In this document: one piece after another, positions 53,850 to 64,000 of the stretch
How positions within the stretch are numbered: the stretch's first letter is position 1
Layout of the letters: every line of letters begins with the position of its first letter
From: Isoetes taiwanensis
Lineage: Eukaryota > Streptophyta > Lycopodiopsida > Isoetales > Isoetaceae
DNA length: 64,000 bases
Direction of reading: 5' to 3'
Assembly: GCA_021234155.1 (NCBI GenBank)
Contig: JAJEKV010000051.1
Span: 9,756,105-9,820,104 of the forward strand
Position numbers and translations under genes: made by a program
The notes under the pieces: model-generated
Seen by the model: the letters and a program-made list of their open reading frames with translations, nothing else
Told to the model about the DNA's origin: nothing
Database searches by the model: none

Positions 53850-56004
53850 ACAAGCTAAGAAGATCACAGTAATTTGCCCACAACCTTTCTGGCTGAGAAT
53901 AGATGATTAATCTGTGTTACAAGTTATGCTTGATCTGACAGGGACCTGCCTAAATTGCGAGCAATTACTAAGCCCGCCTGATTTGCATTGTTGTTTACTC
54001 TGTGGGTTTTTCAGTTTACTCTACTTTATTTATAGGGATGATGATTTTGCATCTTCTAATAAGGTATGATTAATTTACATCAGTATGTAATGATGATTTT
54101 GCATCTTTTGGAGATGGATCTTGCATTATATGTATTTTTGCTTACAAAATTTTATGCACAACATGATTGATATAAGCAACGTATCATGAAGATTTGCGAG
54201 GGGCTTATGATGCTGCATATCAGGTCAATTGCTGAGTTCTATTCCAGGTTGCATATGTTGCATGTTTTTTCTTTACTTCTCTTGCGGCCAAATACTGATA
54301 AATCATCTACTAATATTTGGCAATGTGCTTTATCAAATTATAGATAACATGGAGATATGGTGGTTTATTAAGGCTTCTTGAGGTGTTTCCTTTATCAGCC
54401 GAAGCAAAGCATGACGTCTTCTCTCCCTTTTGAATGACTATAGTTCTTTTGTGTTGTATCATCTAGAACCGCATTCTGGTATGGAGGCCATATTTTTGTT
54501 TATGGCTCTTCTTATCACCTGCAAGTGATATTATATCTCCTCAAAGTTCAGGCTAGCCTGTTGCTTAATAGATCCATTATATTTAGTCATTCTCAAAGAG
54601 AAAGTGCCACCTTTTTAGTATTTTCAAATATGATTACCTTCAGAAAGATACGACCACGATGTGGCCTGTTGAAAGAGAAGATAGAATATGCCACATATCT
54701 CTTTAGCATGTTGGGCATCTGAGCAAGCATATATAGTATGGATAATTCCAGGCAAGCTTCCTAGAAAAATTGCAGTCTTGCAAGGATCATTTCCTCAATA
54801 TCATGATGTGGATTTTATTCATTGCCTAGGATATTCAGATATACATTTGTAGGCTTCTGCTCATATGGAGATTGAGACAAGGCGAGCACATACCTAGGTT
54901 CAAGCTCAAAGGAAGAATTTTGCAAACTATGCCATTTGGGTGACGTGGACTCTGAAGAACATTTTATCTTCATATAGAACAAGTGAGTTATCTCTTTTCT
55001 CTAGAAATCAAATGATGCATTTGTAAACCTTGATAATGAGGTAGCTATCCTAGGGCACTCCAATGTGAAACTTTAGCACACCAACATTCCTTTGTGCATT
55101 TGTCTGCCAAGACTTTTGAATGTTAGTCAATGTGAAACTTTAGCAAACCAACATTCCTTTATGTGCATGCCAAGTATTTTAAAAGTTTGAGAGCCAACCA
55201 TAAAGGATTTTGCCTACCATGTTGATCTTTCCTAATTGATTCTATCAGAATTGATAACCTAAAGTTTAATAGTTCTTGATGTCTAGGGTGAAAGTGCCAC
55301 CATGTCAATATACAAATGGGGAGGTAATATAAGCCCAATTTATGTGGTTAAAGATTTTCTCTATCATCAACCTAGGAAACAATGACCACTCATAGCTACA
55401 AAAACAGCTCATAGATGGAGTATCAATGTTGTTCAATCATATCACTAGAGCAAATACTTAGGGTTTAGTTTTCGGGTTGGGTTTTAGTATTTATGTGTTT
55501 AGATAGCATATGTATCATATGAAACAATTCTGAAGGGTTGATCTGCCAAGGTTTGTTTCTCTAAGAGACGATTTTGTAAGCATGAATAGGATGAAATAAA
55601 AAGGAATCAATTAGGCAACCAACAATGCAAGTAAAACGTAGCAGTCTTATTTGCAAAAATTTTTAGTAGAATCCACACTACACTTCAATTGCAATTGTGT
55701 TGACTACACATTGGATCTACAAATTGCTATGAAATCTTTAAACCATAACAATCTCAAACTCTAGCCATTCTATTCCATCCTACCTTTCCATTATTCCTAC
55801 CCATCTACTGCTAATTCTGGACATTATATTCCATCTGCTAAATCTATTACACTAAACCCATTATACGTCCTCGAATAATGCCCGGCATCGCCAGGCACAC
55901 GTTGCTATTGTGTTACTATTATGCCTTTAATTTGGTCATAATAGTAGCATGCATGTTTTGTTTTAGTTAAATCGAACAAAAGGTGATCAAATGGAGTCCA
56001 ATTA
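53850..56004. other. No gene recognised
   Basis: AT-rich. ACTTTAGCA.ACCAACATTCCTTT recurs at about 55073 and 55138, a 65-bp diverged tandem duplication. GATGATGATTTTGCATCTT is duplicated at about 54040 and 54090. No gene is seen. Confidence 0.5.
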
Positions 56005-56078
56005 CTCACAGAGTGTGCATGAAGCCTTACTTAAAATTTAGGTCGAGCCTCTCGCACACTGTGTGAGTACTCGACCAT
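56003..56078. repeat. Palindromic hairpin element, copy 3
   Basis: TTACTCACAGAGTGTGCATG, centre CTTAAAATTTAGG, and CGCACACTGTGTGAGTA. Same fold as the 50-kb copies. Confidence 0.7.
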
Positions 56079-56169
56079 GGATCTACACTTAAACAAGTCC
56101 AAAACAAGAAATTAAGAGCATATCCTGGTTTAATTCCTCAAGATGAGAAAGATTCTGCCTTCATATCAA

Positions 56170-56256
56170 ACAAGCGTCCACTACTCACAGAGTGCGCCCA
56201 AGGCCTTAGCTAAAAATTAGGTCGGGCCTCTCGTGCACTGTGTGAGTAGTCAGATT
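56170..56256. repeat. Palindromic hairpin element, copy 4
   Basis: CTACTCACAGAGTGCGCCC, centre TTAGCTAAAAATTAGG, and GTGCACTGTGTGAGTAG. The best-paired of the four copies, 167 bases after copy 3. Confidence 0.75.
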
Positions 56257-56377
56257 TAAATTGCCATAGCTTACCCAAAACACCTTCAAATTAGATGAAA
56301 TTTGTTGCAATAGGATCATTAGAAAGTATTCTGCATGTTCACAACCTCAAACTACTCGAGAAACACCTAATTGGATC

Positions 56378-56660
56378 TCAAAATGATAGATTTTTCCAAA
56401 CCTCCTCTACCCTCGAGTCGCTTTCCAAATATTCCTTCGGTATCCATTCTTCTGTCTCCTGCTTGCTTATAATTTTCCTGTCCTTATACAAAACATTCTC
56501 ATTGAATATCAGATCTCTGCTGACATATACTTTGCAGGTATTAAGATCATACAACCTATAGCCATTCGTCTCCTCATCATAGCCCACCAAGAAAGTGCAC
56601 ATGCTTCGATTATCTAATTTTCTTCTTAGTTCCTCTAGTACCAACATATCCCACATATTC
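56378..56660 (-). mobile_element. Ty1/copia integrase C-terminal and linker fragment
   Basis: The minus strand reads DMLVLEELRRKLDNRSMCTF, LVGYDEETNGYRLYD and KVYVSRDLIFNENVL, then a stretch ending YLESDSRVEEV. It is a close relative of 48344-48616 in the other copia copy. It lies downstream (in element sense) of the inverted-repeat unit and the rest of the integrase at 57712 onward, so I take it as the continuation of the same element. Confidence 0.85.
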
Positions 56661-56664
56661 CCAT

Positions 56665-57709
56665 CGATCCGAGCCATCGGATCGCCATTCTGGGAAGGGA
56701 CGAGCGCCTATATTAGGCCATTTTCATTTTGGCTCAGTTATCGGCGTCTTCTCACAGCAGCTCTTCTTCTCCTCTCGTGGCTTCCCTCCCTTTCCGCCCT
56801 GCTGACGGTGGCGCATGAGTCTTTTTCATTTGTATTTTTTGTTGTTCATGCCTCTTTGTTGTTCTCCACCTGTGAGTGTTGCTATTCTTATGTTTCTGTT
56901 TCATCGCCCTGCTATTCTTATGTTTCTATTCCATTGCCCTCTTGTTGTGTTGTTCTCCACCTACGGTGATCTTTGTTTATTTCCACCTCGAGGGTGATGC
57001 ATATTTTACATAATGGTTCTCCACCCATTTGGGTGATGCTTTATCTTTGTTTATTTCCACCTCGAGGGTGATGCATGTTTTACATAATGGTTCTCCACCT
57101 GCTGGGTGATGCTTTTTTCACCCTATGGGTGATGCTATCTTTTCGTTATGTTCTTTTTTCCTCTGTTTTCATTTTCGGACCTTCTTGGTGCAGCTTGTCT
57201 TTGTTTGTTTTCTCGACCATTTACGGGTTTCTTTTTGGGAGTTTTTGGTATTGCTTGCGGGATTCCGCCGTTTTCCGCCCGTCTGGCTGGGGTCTGCTCT
57301 CTATTTCTGTTAAGCCATCACCCCTCTCCTTCGGTTCTCCATGGACACATTCGGGGGAGGCTTTTCGCGCCCGTTCTTTGGGTCGTAGTGCTCTATTTTG
57401 CGTTAAGCCATCAACTCGTTTCTCTCCGTTCTCCAGGCAACACATTCAAGGTTGTTGGCGACAATTTCTCATTAGGGTTTTCCTCGAAAACCCGAAAGGG
57501 CGGGGTTTTTTATCCCGATGAGAAGTTGTCGCCATTACCCTTTTATTTTGCCTTGGCAAATTTCTTTTTAGGGGGTAGTCCGATATTGTTCCTATGGTCG
57601 GCTATCCCCTCTCTCTCTCCCTAGTTTTCCACACATTGTATACTGCTGCTGTGATGAATGACAAGCCTCAGCCCGATTTCGTGTCTCTCGCGAGTCCCTT
57701 CCCAGAATT
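56665..57709. mobile_element. Unclassified inverted-repeat element, single unit, inserted in copia integrase
   Basis: The unit starts CATTCTGGGAAGGGACGAGCG at 56686 and ends with the inverted CGCGAGTCCCTTCCCAGAAT near 57709. It is preceded by the same stem-loop as the 38-kb units (CGATCCGA-GCCA-TCGGATCG, 56665-56684). It shares AACCCGAAAGGGCGGG and GGTTTTTTATCCCG with them. A local tandem repeat (TCCACCTCGAGGGTGATGCA, about 75-bp period, 56960-57140) lies in the middle. No transposase or RT is seen. It replaces part of the copia integrase, so a deletion accompanied or followed insertion. Confidence 0.65.
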
Positions 57710-57711
57710 GA

Positions 57712-59699
57712 CAGAATCTGCAAAATTGCGACGACCTATATTCTCTGCCAAGATCAGATCTCAAACTCTTAACCTTAGACGATTTTTCCCTTTCAACTTC
57801 AGCAATATATAGTTTAAAGGCATTCAACATTTGGTCCTTGGACCGCAAAAAATAACACTTGGTTCGCCTACTATAACCATCTATGGATGTTGCAAAGTAA
57901 CATTTTGAACCAAGGCTTTTGACTTGCATGGGACCATAGATAGTGTTGGACAAAGTCTGGGGAACACTATAAACCAACCGGTTGAAATTGCAAATTTTTC
58001 GGTTGAGTTAATATATCGTAGGAATTTTTCCGGCAAGTTTTCTTATAGTTTCCTATTAAGACCATAGAAAGTTTCGGCTCTATAAGATATCCAATTGATC
58101 AAAGTAACCATAAGAAATTTCTCAATGGAACCTAAAAAGTTTGCCCAACACTGACCACAGACATCCGAATGCACCAGCAAAGTATTAGCTCTTTTATCTT
58201 TATTTCTAAAAGGCAACCTACTTTGTTTACCCATCATGCATGCCTCTCAAACATCATTACAAGCTTCTTCTCCAGACCAAATCATTCAAAAGATTGTGTC
58301 TTTTTGCAATTTTAATGCTATCATGATTTGCATGCGCTAACCTTAAATGCCAAATGTGTAAATCATCCATGAAATATATTTTATTAACACTTTTGATGTC
58401 TAATTCAAACAAATTTCCTCTTCTTTTAGCCTCAAACAATTTCACACTACCTTTAATAAATTTGCAACCATACTTATGAAAAAATAAATCATAACCATTG
58501 TCCACAAGATTGGCAACTGAGACCAGTTAAACAACATGCCAGGTGCAAACAAAGTATTCGGCAACCTTAACACATTCTTGCCTTCTCTTAATACCTGTAA
58601 CGACCCCTTTCCATGAACCTTTTGTGTTGCGCCATTTCCCATTTGCACCATTTTTTACTTTTCGCTTGGCTCAATGTTTTTCAATAGACTAGGCGAGCTT
58701 ACTATGAAGACTTTAGCTCTCGAATCTATAGTCAAGGTATCAGTTTTATCCATTACATTTTTTATACTAACATTCGATCCTATATCCTTTTTAGGTGTCA
58801 AATATGGTTCAGGATTATGTACCTCATCTTCTGTCAGTACTCCCAAAGTTGCCAAATTTTCCTTGCCTTCATCGACTTCATTCACATTTCTCACGAAAGA
58901 AACTCGACCCTACATATGAACTTCGTCCACGACTCCACCTTTCAAGATTAGGGCATTCCGACTTTATATACCAAACTCCTCATAGCCATAGCACTGGATT
59001 TGCCCTCTTCCTCTTCCTCGACTTCTACCCCAGTCCCATGCTTTTTCATGTGCATACAACATAGTGAGTTACTCCTCCCCATGGACAGATTTCTCCCGTG
59101 CAATTGTTTTTGCAATCCTCTCTTGTTCCATCTCTGTTTTAATTGCTTCTATAGCCACATCAAGTGTTGAAGGAGGTATACCTTAACTAACACATCTAAC
59201 TAACACATCTAGTTCTTTGTATCATAAAAAACTTTTGTAAACGCTACCTTTTTGTTGCTCCCAATATTTCATGGTGACTCCCTCGAGATCGTGGAACAAC
59301 AAATGGAATCGCCTAATTATATCTTTTACCTCATCTCCTTCTTTGAACTGCATATTCCGCACTTGCATCTCCAGCACTTCAATTTGCGATGAAGTCTTCC
59401 CTTTACACCTTTCAAGAAGGTATTCCCACATCTCAAAAGATGTCTTATGCTGAATTTCATGCACTATATCGCCTCCCAGCTTTGCCATAATGATCGCTTT
59501 GGCAATCTCTTCCTTCTCATCCTCCCTTATTTCTTTAGTTGCTTTCCCCTTTGACACAAGCTTTCACATTTTGTCCACTTTGAGAGCCTATGTTATCTTT
59601 GCTTTTCATAATTGAAAGCCAACTTCATCTCCTTCAAAAACTTGAATGATGTTCAGATATGTCAAGGCAAGTCCGCTGGCCATGATAGCTCTGATACCA
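57712..59699 (-). mobile_element. Ty1/copia element, 5' part: primer site, gag, protease region, integrase
   Basis: In minus-strand order: Gag at 59557-59222 (MAKLGGDIVHEIQHKTSFEM, EMQVRNMQF, IIRRFHLLFHDLE; UBN2-type gag), a worn protease region at 58894-58442, and the gag-pre-integrase domain at 58505-58257 (HIWHLRLAHANHDSIK). Then come SDVCG at about 58170 and the integrase core at 57960-57717 (YFATSIDGYSRRT, KVKSLRSDLGREY). Integrase start wording appears twice (about 58200 and 57970), so there may be a duplication or a join of two related copies. Frameshifts separate all blocks. The element is cut at 57711 by the inverted-repeat unit. Confidence 0.85.
59688..59699 (-). promoter_or_regulatory. 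Primer-binding site (initiator tRNA-Met) of the copia element
   Basis: The minus strand reads TGGTATCAGAGC directly after ...ATTATCAA. The LTR would then begin (plus strand) at TGATAATCTTTGG, 59701. Confidence 0.85.
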
Positions 59700-59700
59700 T

Positions 59701-60639
59701 TGATAATCTTTGGACAGTCTCTAGCTTCTGAGTGTGCCTCCAATCACAGGTCACTGGCTACTCAAATCACAGATTACTGGCCGCACAGCAGCGATGTTGG
59801 TGCAGCTCCCCATGCTACAGATCTGCTACTCACCTTCCCGCTTGTTGTTATTCAACCCTAGGGTTCTCCCTTTTCTAGTGTACCCAGTCGATTCCTTTCC
59901 TAACCAATTCCTTTCCTGTAGCAAACGGATTCTCCTAAAAGGCATCTGATCAATTCTAATTTGGTTTTCCTTTTATCAATAGCACCTAATCATAGTTCAA
60001 GCACGAGGCCACATCTGGCCTAATAACATGCTGCCACGTGGATTACAGACTGGTATTTCATCATTCTTCCTCTTGGGCTTCAAATTGCCATTGCAAATCA
60101 TCTAAACGGCCTTGTATCAAGTAATCCTTCTGCCCTTTTGCTCTGGGTCCATTACGTATACAGTAAATAACCTACCAAGGTTTGGTCTACCAAGGTTTAG
60201 AGGCAGGAAAAGCAGAAGGGAAAGTCGAAGCACAGTGGAACAGACTTACATGTTGCATTCCTGGGTCTTCTTTCCTGTTGGTTTTTTTGGGTTTTTTTTA
60301 ACTTGTTGTAGCAGGTTAGCTGCAATCCTTGGTGCATTTCCTATGTGAACATTCTTCATTATGGGTTGCCAAATGTAATTGCCCATTAGTTCTTTTTTAC
60401 AATTCTCTGAGAGAAGGATTGCAGGAAAGGGAAGTTTGTCAGAAAAATATTATTGGAAAGCGATCAGTGGAGTTTGAAGCAGGCTAGGATTTTTACATTC
60501 GGAGTGCAGAATTGATTATAGTTTGTTAATGTAAGGTTTCTAGGATGTCAAGTAAGAAGTCTGCATTGGACTTAACGGGCCATAATTTTTCCCTTCAAAT
60601 TTAAGGGTAGGGGGACCCCATCCCTTAAGCTCCATTAGC
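59701..60639 (-). mobile_element. Probable 5' LTR of the copia element, right limit unknown, then unassigned DNA
   Basis: The stretch begins TGATAATC as an LTR end should. The second LTR is not in the window, so its length cannot be fixed. No coding frame with motifs is present. A palindromic TTACCAAGGTTTGGTC/TACCAAGGTTTAG duplication lies near 60172-60200. Confidence 0.45.
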
Positions 60640-60900
60640 AATTCAATTTTTAACTTAACGGCGTGACAGTCAGTGTGAAGCAATATTTAACTGTTTCCGT
60701 TATGTTAACTCTTAGCATAACGGCGTAAAAATCAGTGTGAAGTAATATTTAACAGTTTTCGTTATGTTAATTTTTAACCTAACGGCGTGACCATCAGTGT
60801 GAAGCAAGATTTAACGGTTTTTGTTATGTTAAATTTTAATCTAACGGCGAATGTGAAGTGAAACCTTTATGTTATGTTACCCTAACGTAAAGGGCATCCC
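60640..60900. repeat. 62-bp tandem repeat, four copies, rich in TAACGG/CCGTTA
   Basis: AACGGCG recurs at about 60657, 60719, 60781 and 60843, a period of 62. Each unit reads CAGTGTGAAGCAATATTTAAC followed by CGTTATGTTAA. AACGG and CCGTT words give every unit two opposite Myb-type cores. The next 60 bases (to about 60945) have further GTTATGTTA and TAACATAACGG words. Confidence 0.85.
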
Positions 60901-62776
60901 GTTATGTTAGCAATTTAACCTAACATAACGGCCAGTGTGTAATGACCCTAAGGCTACTAAATTTTACGTTGCAAAGGTCCCTTTCCATACATAAACTTGA
61001 AGACATTTTGTTTCTGAAGGCTATTACTTAAAAAAACATGTTAACTTAGGGCATGCCTGCAGGATCTTATTGTGCTTTATATACAAAGCGTTGCTAAACC
61101 ATTGAAGACCATTGACTTATACAAAGTCAAGGAATGGCCCATTGGGGATTTGGCATTACGGTGACAGACCAGGTGGAAATTTATCATTGTTGTCAAGGAA
61201 TATTGATAGAAATTTGTCTAAGGGGTTAAGCAAGTGACCTCAGTTCCAGAAGGTTAGCTTGTTGTTTGTTGTAGAAAAAGTTCATCTTGTATATTGCTCA
61301 TAGCTCTGACACTTTTCCAGGTCCTTCGGGAAGCATTCAAGTCATAAAATTGTCATGGGGCAACCAAGTCCACATAGCATCTTTGGAATCTCCAATTGGC
61401 TATGTTATAGACACCGATATTGTAAGTAGTTTAAAGTCTCGCGTTTTGGAAATATAGTTGCAATTATGCGTTGAACTAAGAACCTTGGCTTGTATGTCTT
61501 TTCAATCATTCTTTGTTTTTTATTTTTTTTGCCAAAGCATCTTGGCGTATGTTCGACCCCATTTACTTGCGCTGCAGCTTGTATTTGCTCAGCAGGAGTG
61601 GACAAAGAAGCTCCAACATCTATTTAAGGAACATTTCAACATAAAAAAAGGTTCTTTGAGAGAAGGTATTCAAATATGCCTGTATACTGCACATTTTTTT
61701 TTTGGAGGCAAACACAAGATTAACTCTGTTTCTGTCCCAATGGATCTATCCTATTGCCATGATATAAATACTCATTATGAGATGTAAAAGAGAGTTGTTA
61801 GAAATATGCTAGATGCAAGTGGGTGGAAAGGAAATTGAGGTCTATAAATTCATGCATGCTAGATTTCCTCTCATAGGTTCTCATAATCAAGTATATCTAG
61901 TATGATTAGGGCATTTTCCATTCTAATACCTTTGGTAAATCAATAACTGATACAACAAAGGCACGTCGCATCCATTTTTTGTTGGTCCTGTCTTCTAGTC
62001 AATTATTCCATTCACATTACTTCCTTGCCATGAGATACCTTGGTCTTTAATGCCAATGTTTCTCAACTATGGTATAATAACATCTGGCAGAACAATAATT
62101 TCGGAAGAGCCTTTGCAATTTACTTTTCTTCAAAAAATGCTGAAGGATGGTATTTCATATGAAAAGATTATGGCGACATTGTAAAGCCCAAGCTATTTCA
62201 TGAATCCCTCTACTCACAACCCATGGATTTTATAAGGTGGAAAGAATCAAATTTGATTAGTTGTCTCTTAAGCAAACTTGTCCTATATAGTGTCAAGTAC
62301 AATCTAAGATCAAACTCGTTTTGCCGCTGCATTTTATGTTTTGTATGACATGTATAGAAGCATTTGTTCATCATCAAAGAAATAAAGGACTATGAAACAA
62401 AGATGGTACGGGAACAAAATTCGCATATATTCAACTCTCAAAGTACAAGATTACATACCATCTCTGAGCCTAATGCACTTGAACTCATTGTACGAAGCCT
62501 AGACAATTCTGAAGGAAGACTATTATACTTCAGATCATTTCTTCCTTCGTCCTTGAAGACTTCATATTTTATTGGGGGACGCACGTTGCAATATCTTATA
62601 ATACCATCTAGTTATTTGATTTAGATGGTTAGTTACTTGTTCGCAAAATATAGCACACCTAAATCTTGGATCATACGACAACATCATGATTCAAGTCATG
62701 GGTGTCCAATAAAACGTTCTGGTGTAAAAGATAGAGCATCATCTGGCATACCTCTTCCAAACAACCTATAATCTAA
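60901..62776. other. No gene recognised
   Basis: AT-rich with frames under 110 codons and no motifs, including plus-strand frames starting at 61458 and 62364. No structured repeat is seen. Confidence 0.5.
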
Positions 62777-62946
62777 TGCATCCACGAATATATGTATACA
62801 CGTAGATGCAATGAAATAGACAACTATGAAACTTCAACTTTGGACCACACGTTTGCGAAAAATGCATCCACGAATATACGTAGGTGCAATGAAATAGACA
62901 ACTATGAAACTTCAACTTTGGACCACACGTTTGCTTGCGAAAGAGA
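62777..62946. repeat. 85-bp tandem duplication
   Basis: ATGCATCCACGAATATA at 62777 and 62862 opens two near-identical units (AATGAAATAGACAACTATGA and onward to CACACGTTTGC). Only a few bases differ. Confidence 0.9.
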
Positions 62947-63570
62947 AATCGCCAACCTCCCTTGAAATGCGTAATTTCCTAGAAATGTATCATGGATCAT
63001 ATTAAGAAATTGCATATTGAAAGCAATTGTCTATACTTATTGCACCTATAATTAAGAAAGCAATGGCATCCTATGTTGTATTTAATCAAAACGACGTTTA
63101 TAAGTGGAAAAAGACATATAAGATATACTTTTGCCACTTGGAAGATGATTACAATGATGTGTAGTTGTGGACGCATCAATGGATCTTCCAATATGCAATC
63201 CATTGATGCATTAGCATCTTCTTTTTCTCACGAACAACATTGAAAGTAATTGCTTATTAACTACTTTTGGAAAGGCGATGGAACAATGTCATGAGCATAT
63301 TCTAGGGTTTTGTCTTCTAGCACTAGCACAACGCTAGCACAATGCTACTTACACACTAGCACAACGTCGCCTTCTTCGTCTTACTACTATTTTGATTCAA
63401 AATCCAATGCATGCGAGGTTTATAATGTCAAGACTGGAGAAGGCATCTAGCAAGAATTGCCATATGGCATAGCTTTTGGACTTATTTAGGAAAGCTGGGT
63501 TGCCTTTAATAGTAGATAGTATCCAAGAGCTGAAATGGCAGAAGCAAAGATGCAGATGGACCAATCATTA
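62947..63570. other. No gene recognised
   Basis: AT-rich. A short CTAGCACAACG / CTAGCACAATG repeat occurs at about 63320-63370. Nothing else is seen. Confidence 0.5.
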
Positions 63571-63960
63571 ATAAGGTAGCTAATTCAATGGAGGATCTAT
63601 AATGTATTGACTCAAATGACGACTCTGATGAGGAGATTACTTAATTAGGTTTACTTATATAATTTCATTCGCAGAACTTAGAATGATAACAAGGTTAACT
63701 TCCTCCTTGAGGGGGTTATGCGAAATAATTCTCTCGGCATGCCCCCGAGAGGAGGAGGTTGACCTCCCTTAACTAACCTACAACCTATGGACTCAAATGA
63801 CGATTCCCGTGAGGAGATTCGGCTTGATTAGGTTTACGTATTAGATAATTTCCGGACGGGAGGAATTCCGCCGGAAAAAAACTTCAGCCCGCCGCCCGGC
63901 CGAGGCGGCCGAGCGGCCGGAGTCGCGAGTCTGGCAGCCCGAGCCCGGCAACTCCCGGCG
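63571..63960. repeat. Diverged duplication of about 180 bp running into a GC-rich patch
   Basis: GACTCAAATGACGA and TGAGGAGATT followed by GATTAGGTTTAC-like wording occur at about 63610-63660 and again at about 63790-63840. The final 100 bases (63865-63960) are strongly G+C-rich (CCGCCGCCCGGCCGAGGCGG). They share GAGTCGCGAGTCTGGCAG-type wording with about 23720-23755 (GTCGCGAGTG...GAGGCTGGCAG). Confidence 0.5.
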
Positions 63961-64000
63961 AAACTTTTTCCCATGGAATTCGGCTCACGAAATTAACAAA

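Noticed and set aside
57221-57445. Minus-strand 74-codon Arg-rich frame
   Set aside because: Lies within the inverted-repeat unit, no motifs, overlapped by plus-strand frames.

Overview
The window looks like a piece of nuclear genome from a large-genome land plant. It is AT-rich and gene-poor, and most of what can be recognised is transposable-element debris. The evidence is Ty1/copia and Ty3/gypsy elements primed by initiator tRNA-Met, L1-type LINEs, a Mutator-type MITE, tRNA-derived SINE heads, a plant-type methionine sulfoxide reductase with a short GT-AG intron, and relics of PLS-class PPR genes. The PPR wording (MYxKCG, WNAMIAAY, GHGKKAL) resembles the expanded families of seed-free plants. 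A fern-like source is my inference, not something the sequence proves.

Layout. 1-3.6 kb: minus-strand Ty3/gypsy element (5' LTR, primer site, gag, reverse transcriptase) with a complete TRIM nested between gag and pol. 5.5-6.3 kb: 734-bp Mutator-like MITE inside a local duplication. 8.5-10.7 kb: 5'-truncated LINE. 11.1-13.1 kb: relic of an unidentified gene plus a lipase-like exon. 14.5-16.1 and 19.2-22.7 kb: two PPR pseudogenes, the second split by a 1.6-kb LTR-like insert. 23.4-27.5 kb: copia zinc-knuckle relic, a roughly 2.3-kb tandem array built from a SINE, and an unassigned candidate exon. 28.7-30.7 kb: copia fragment and retroposon tails. 32.97-34.03 kb: the only convincing intact host gene, MSRA, with two exons and a TATA box. 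37.6-39.1 kb: a dense CATGCA array and a tandem inverted-repeat element whose relative lies at 56.7-57.7 kb. 41.5-43.2 kb: LINE. 43.2-46.2 kb: plus-strand gypsy fragment carrying a second TRIM and a poly(A)-tailed retroposon, both with target-site duplications. 47.3-48.8 kb: copia. 48.8-50.15 kb: second copy of the LTR-like insert. 50.6-52.6 kb: split histone H3-like locus (TATA box, MARTKQ start, a LINE in the middle, then a full H3 histone fold). 56.4-59.7 kb: copia element with an inverted-repeat insertion. The remainder is short tandem repeats and unassigned DNA.

MSRA is a housekeeping oxidative-repair gene and has no visible functional partner here. The rest records repeated nested insertion. 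The items most worth following are the H3-like locus, the TRIM family with two fully bounded copies, the tandem SINE array, the LINE family whose copies end in different simple repeats, and the inverted-repeat units that share a 3' motif with that LINE.
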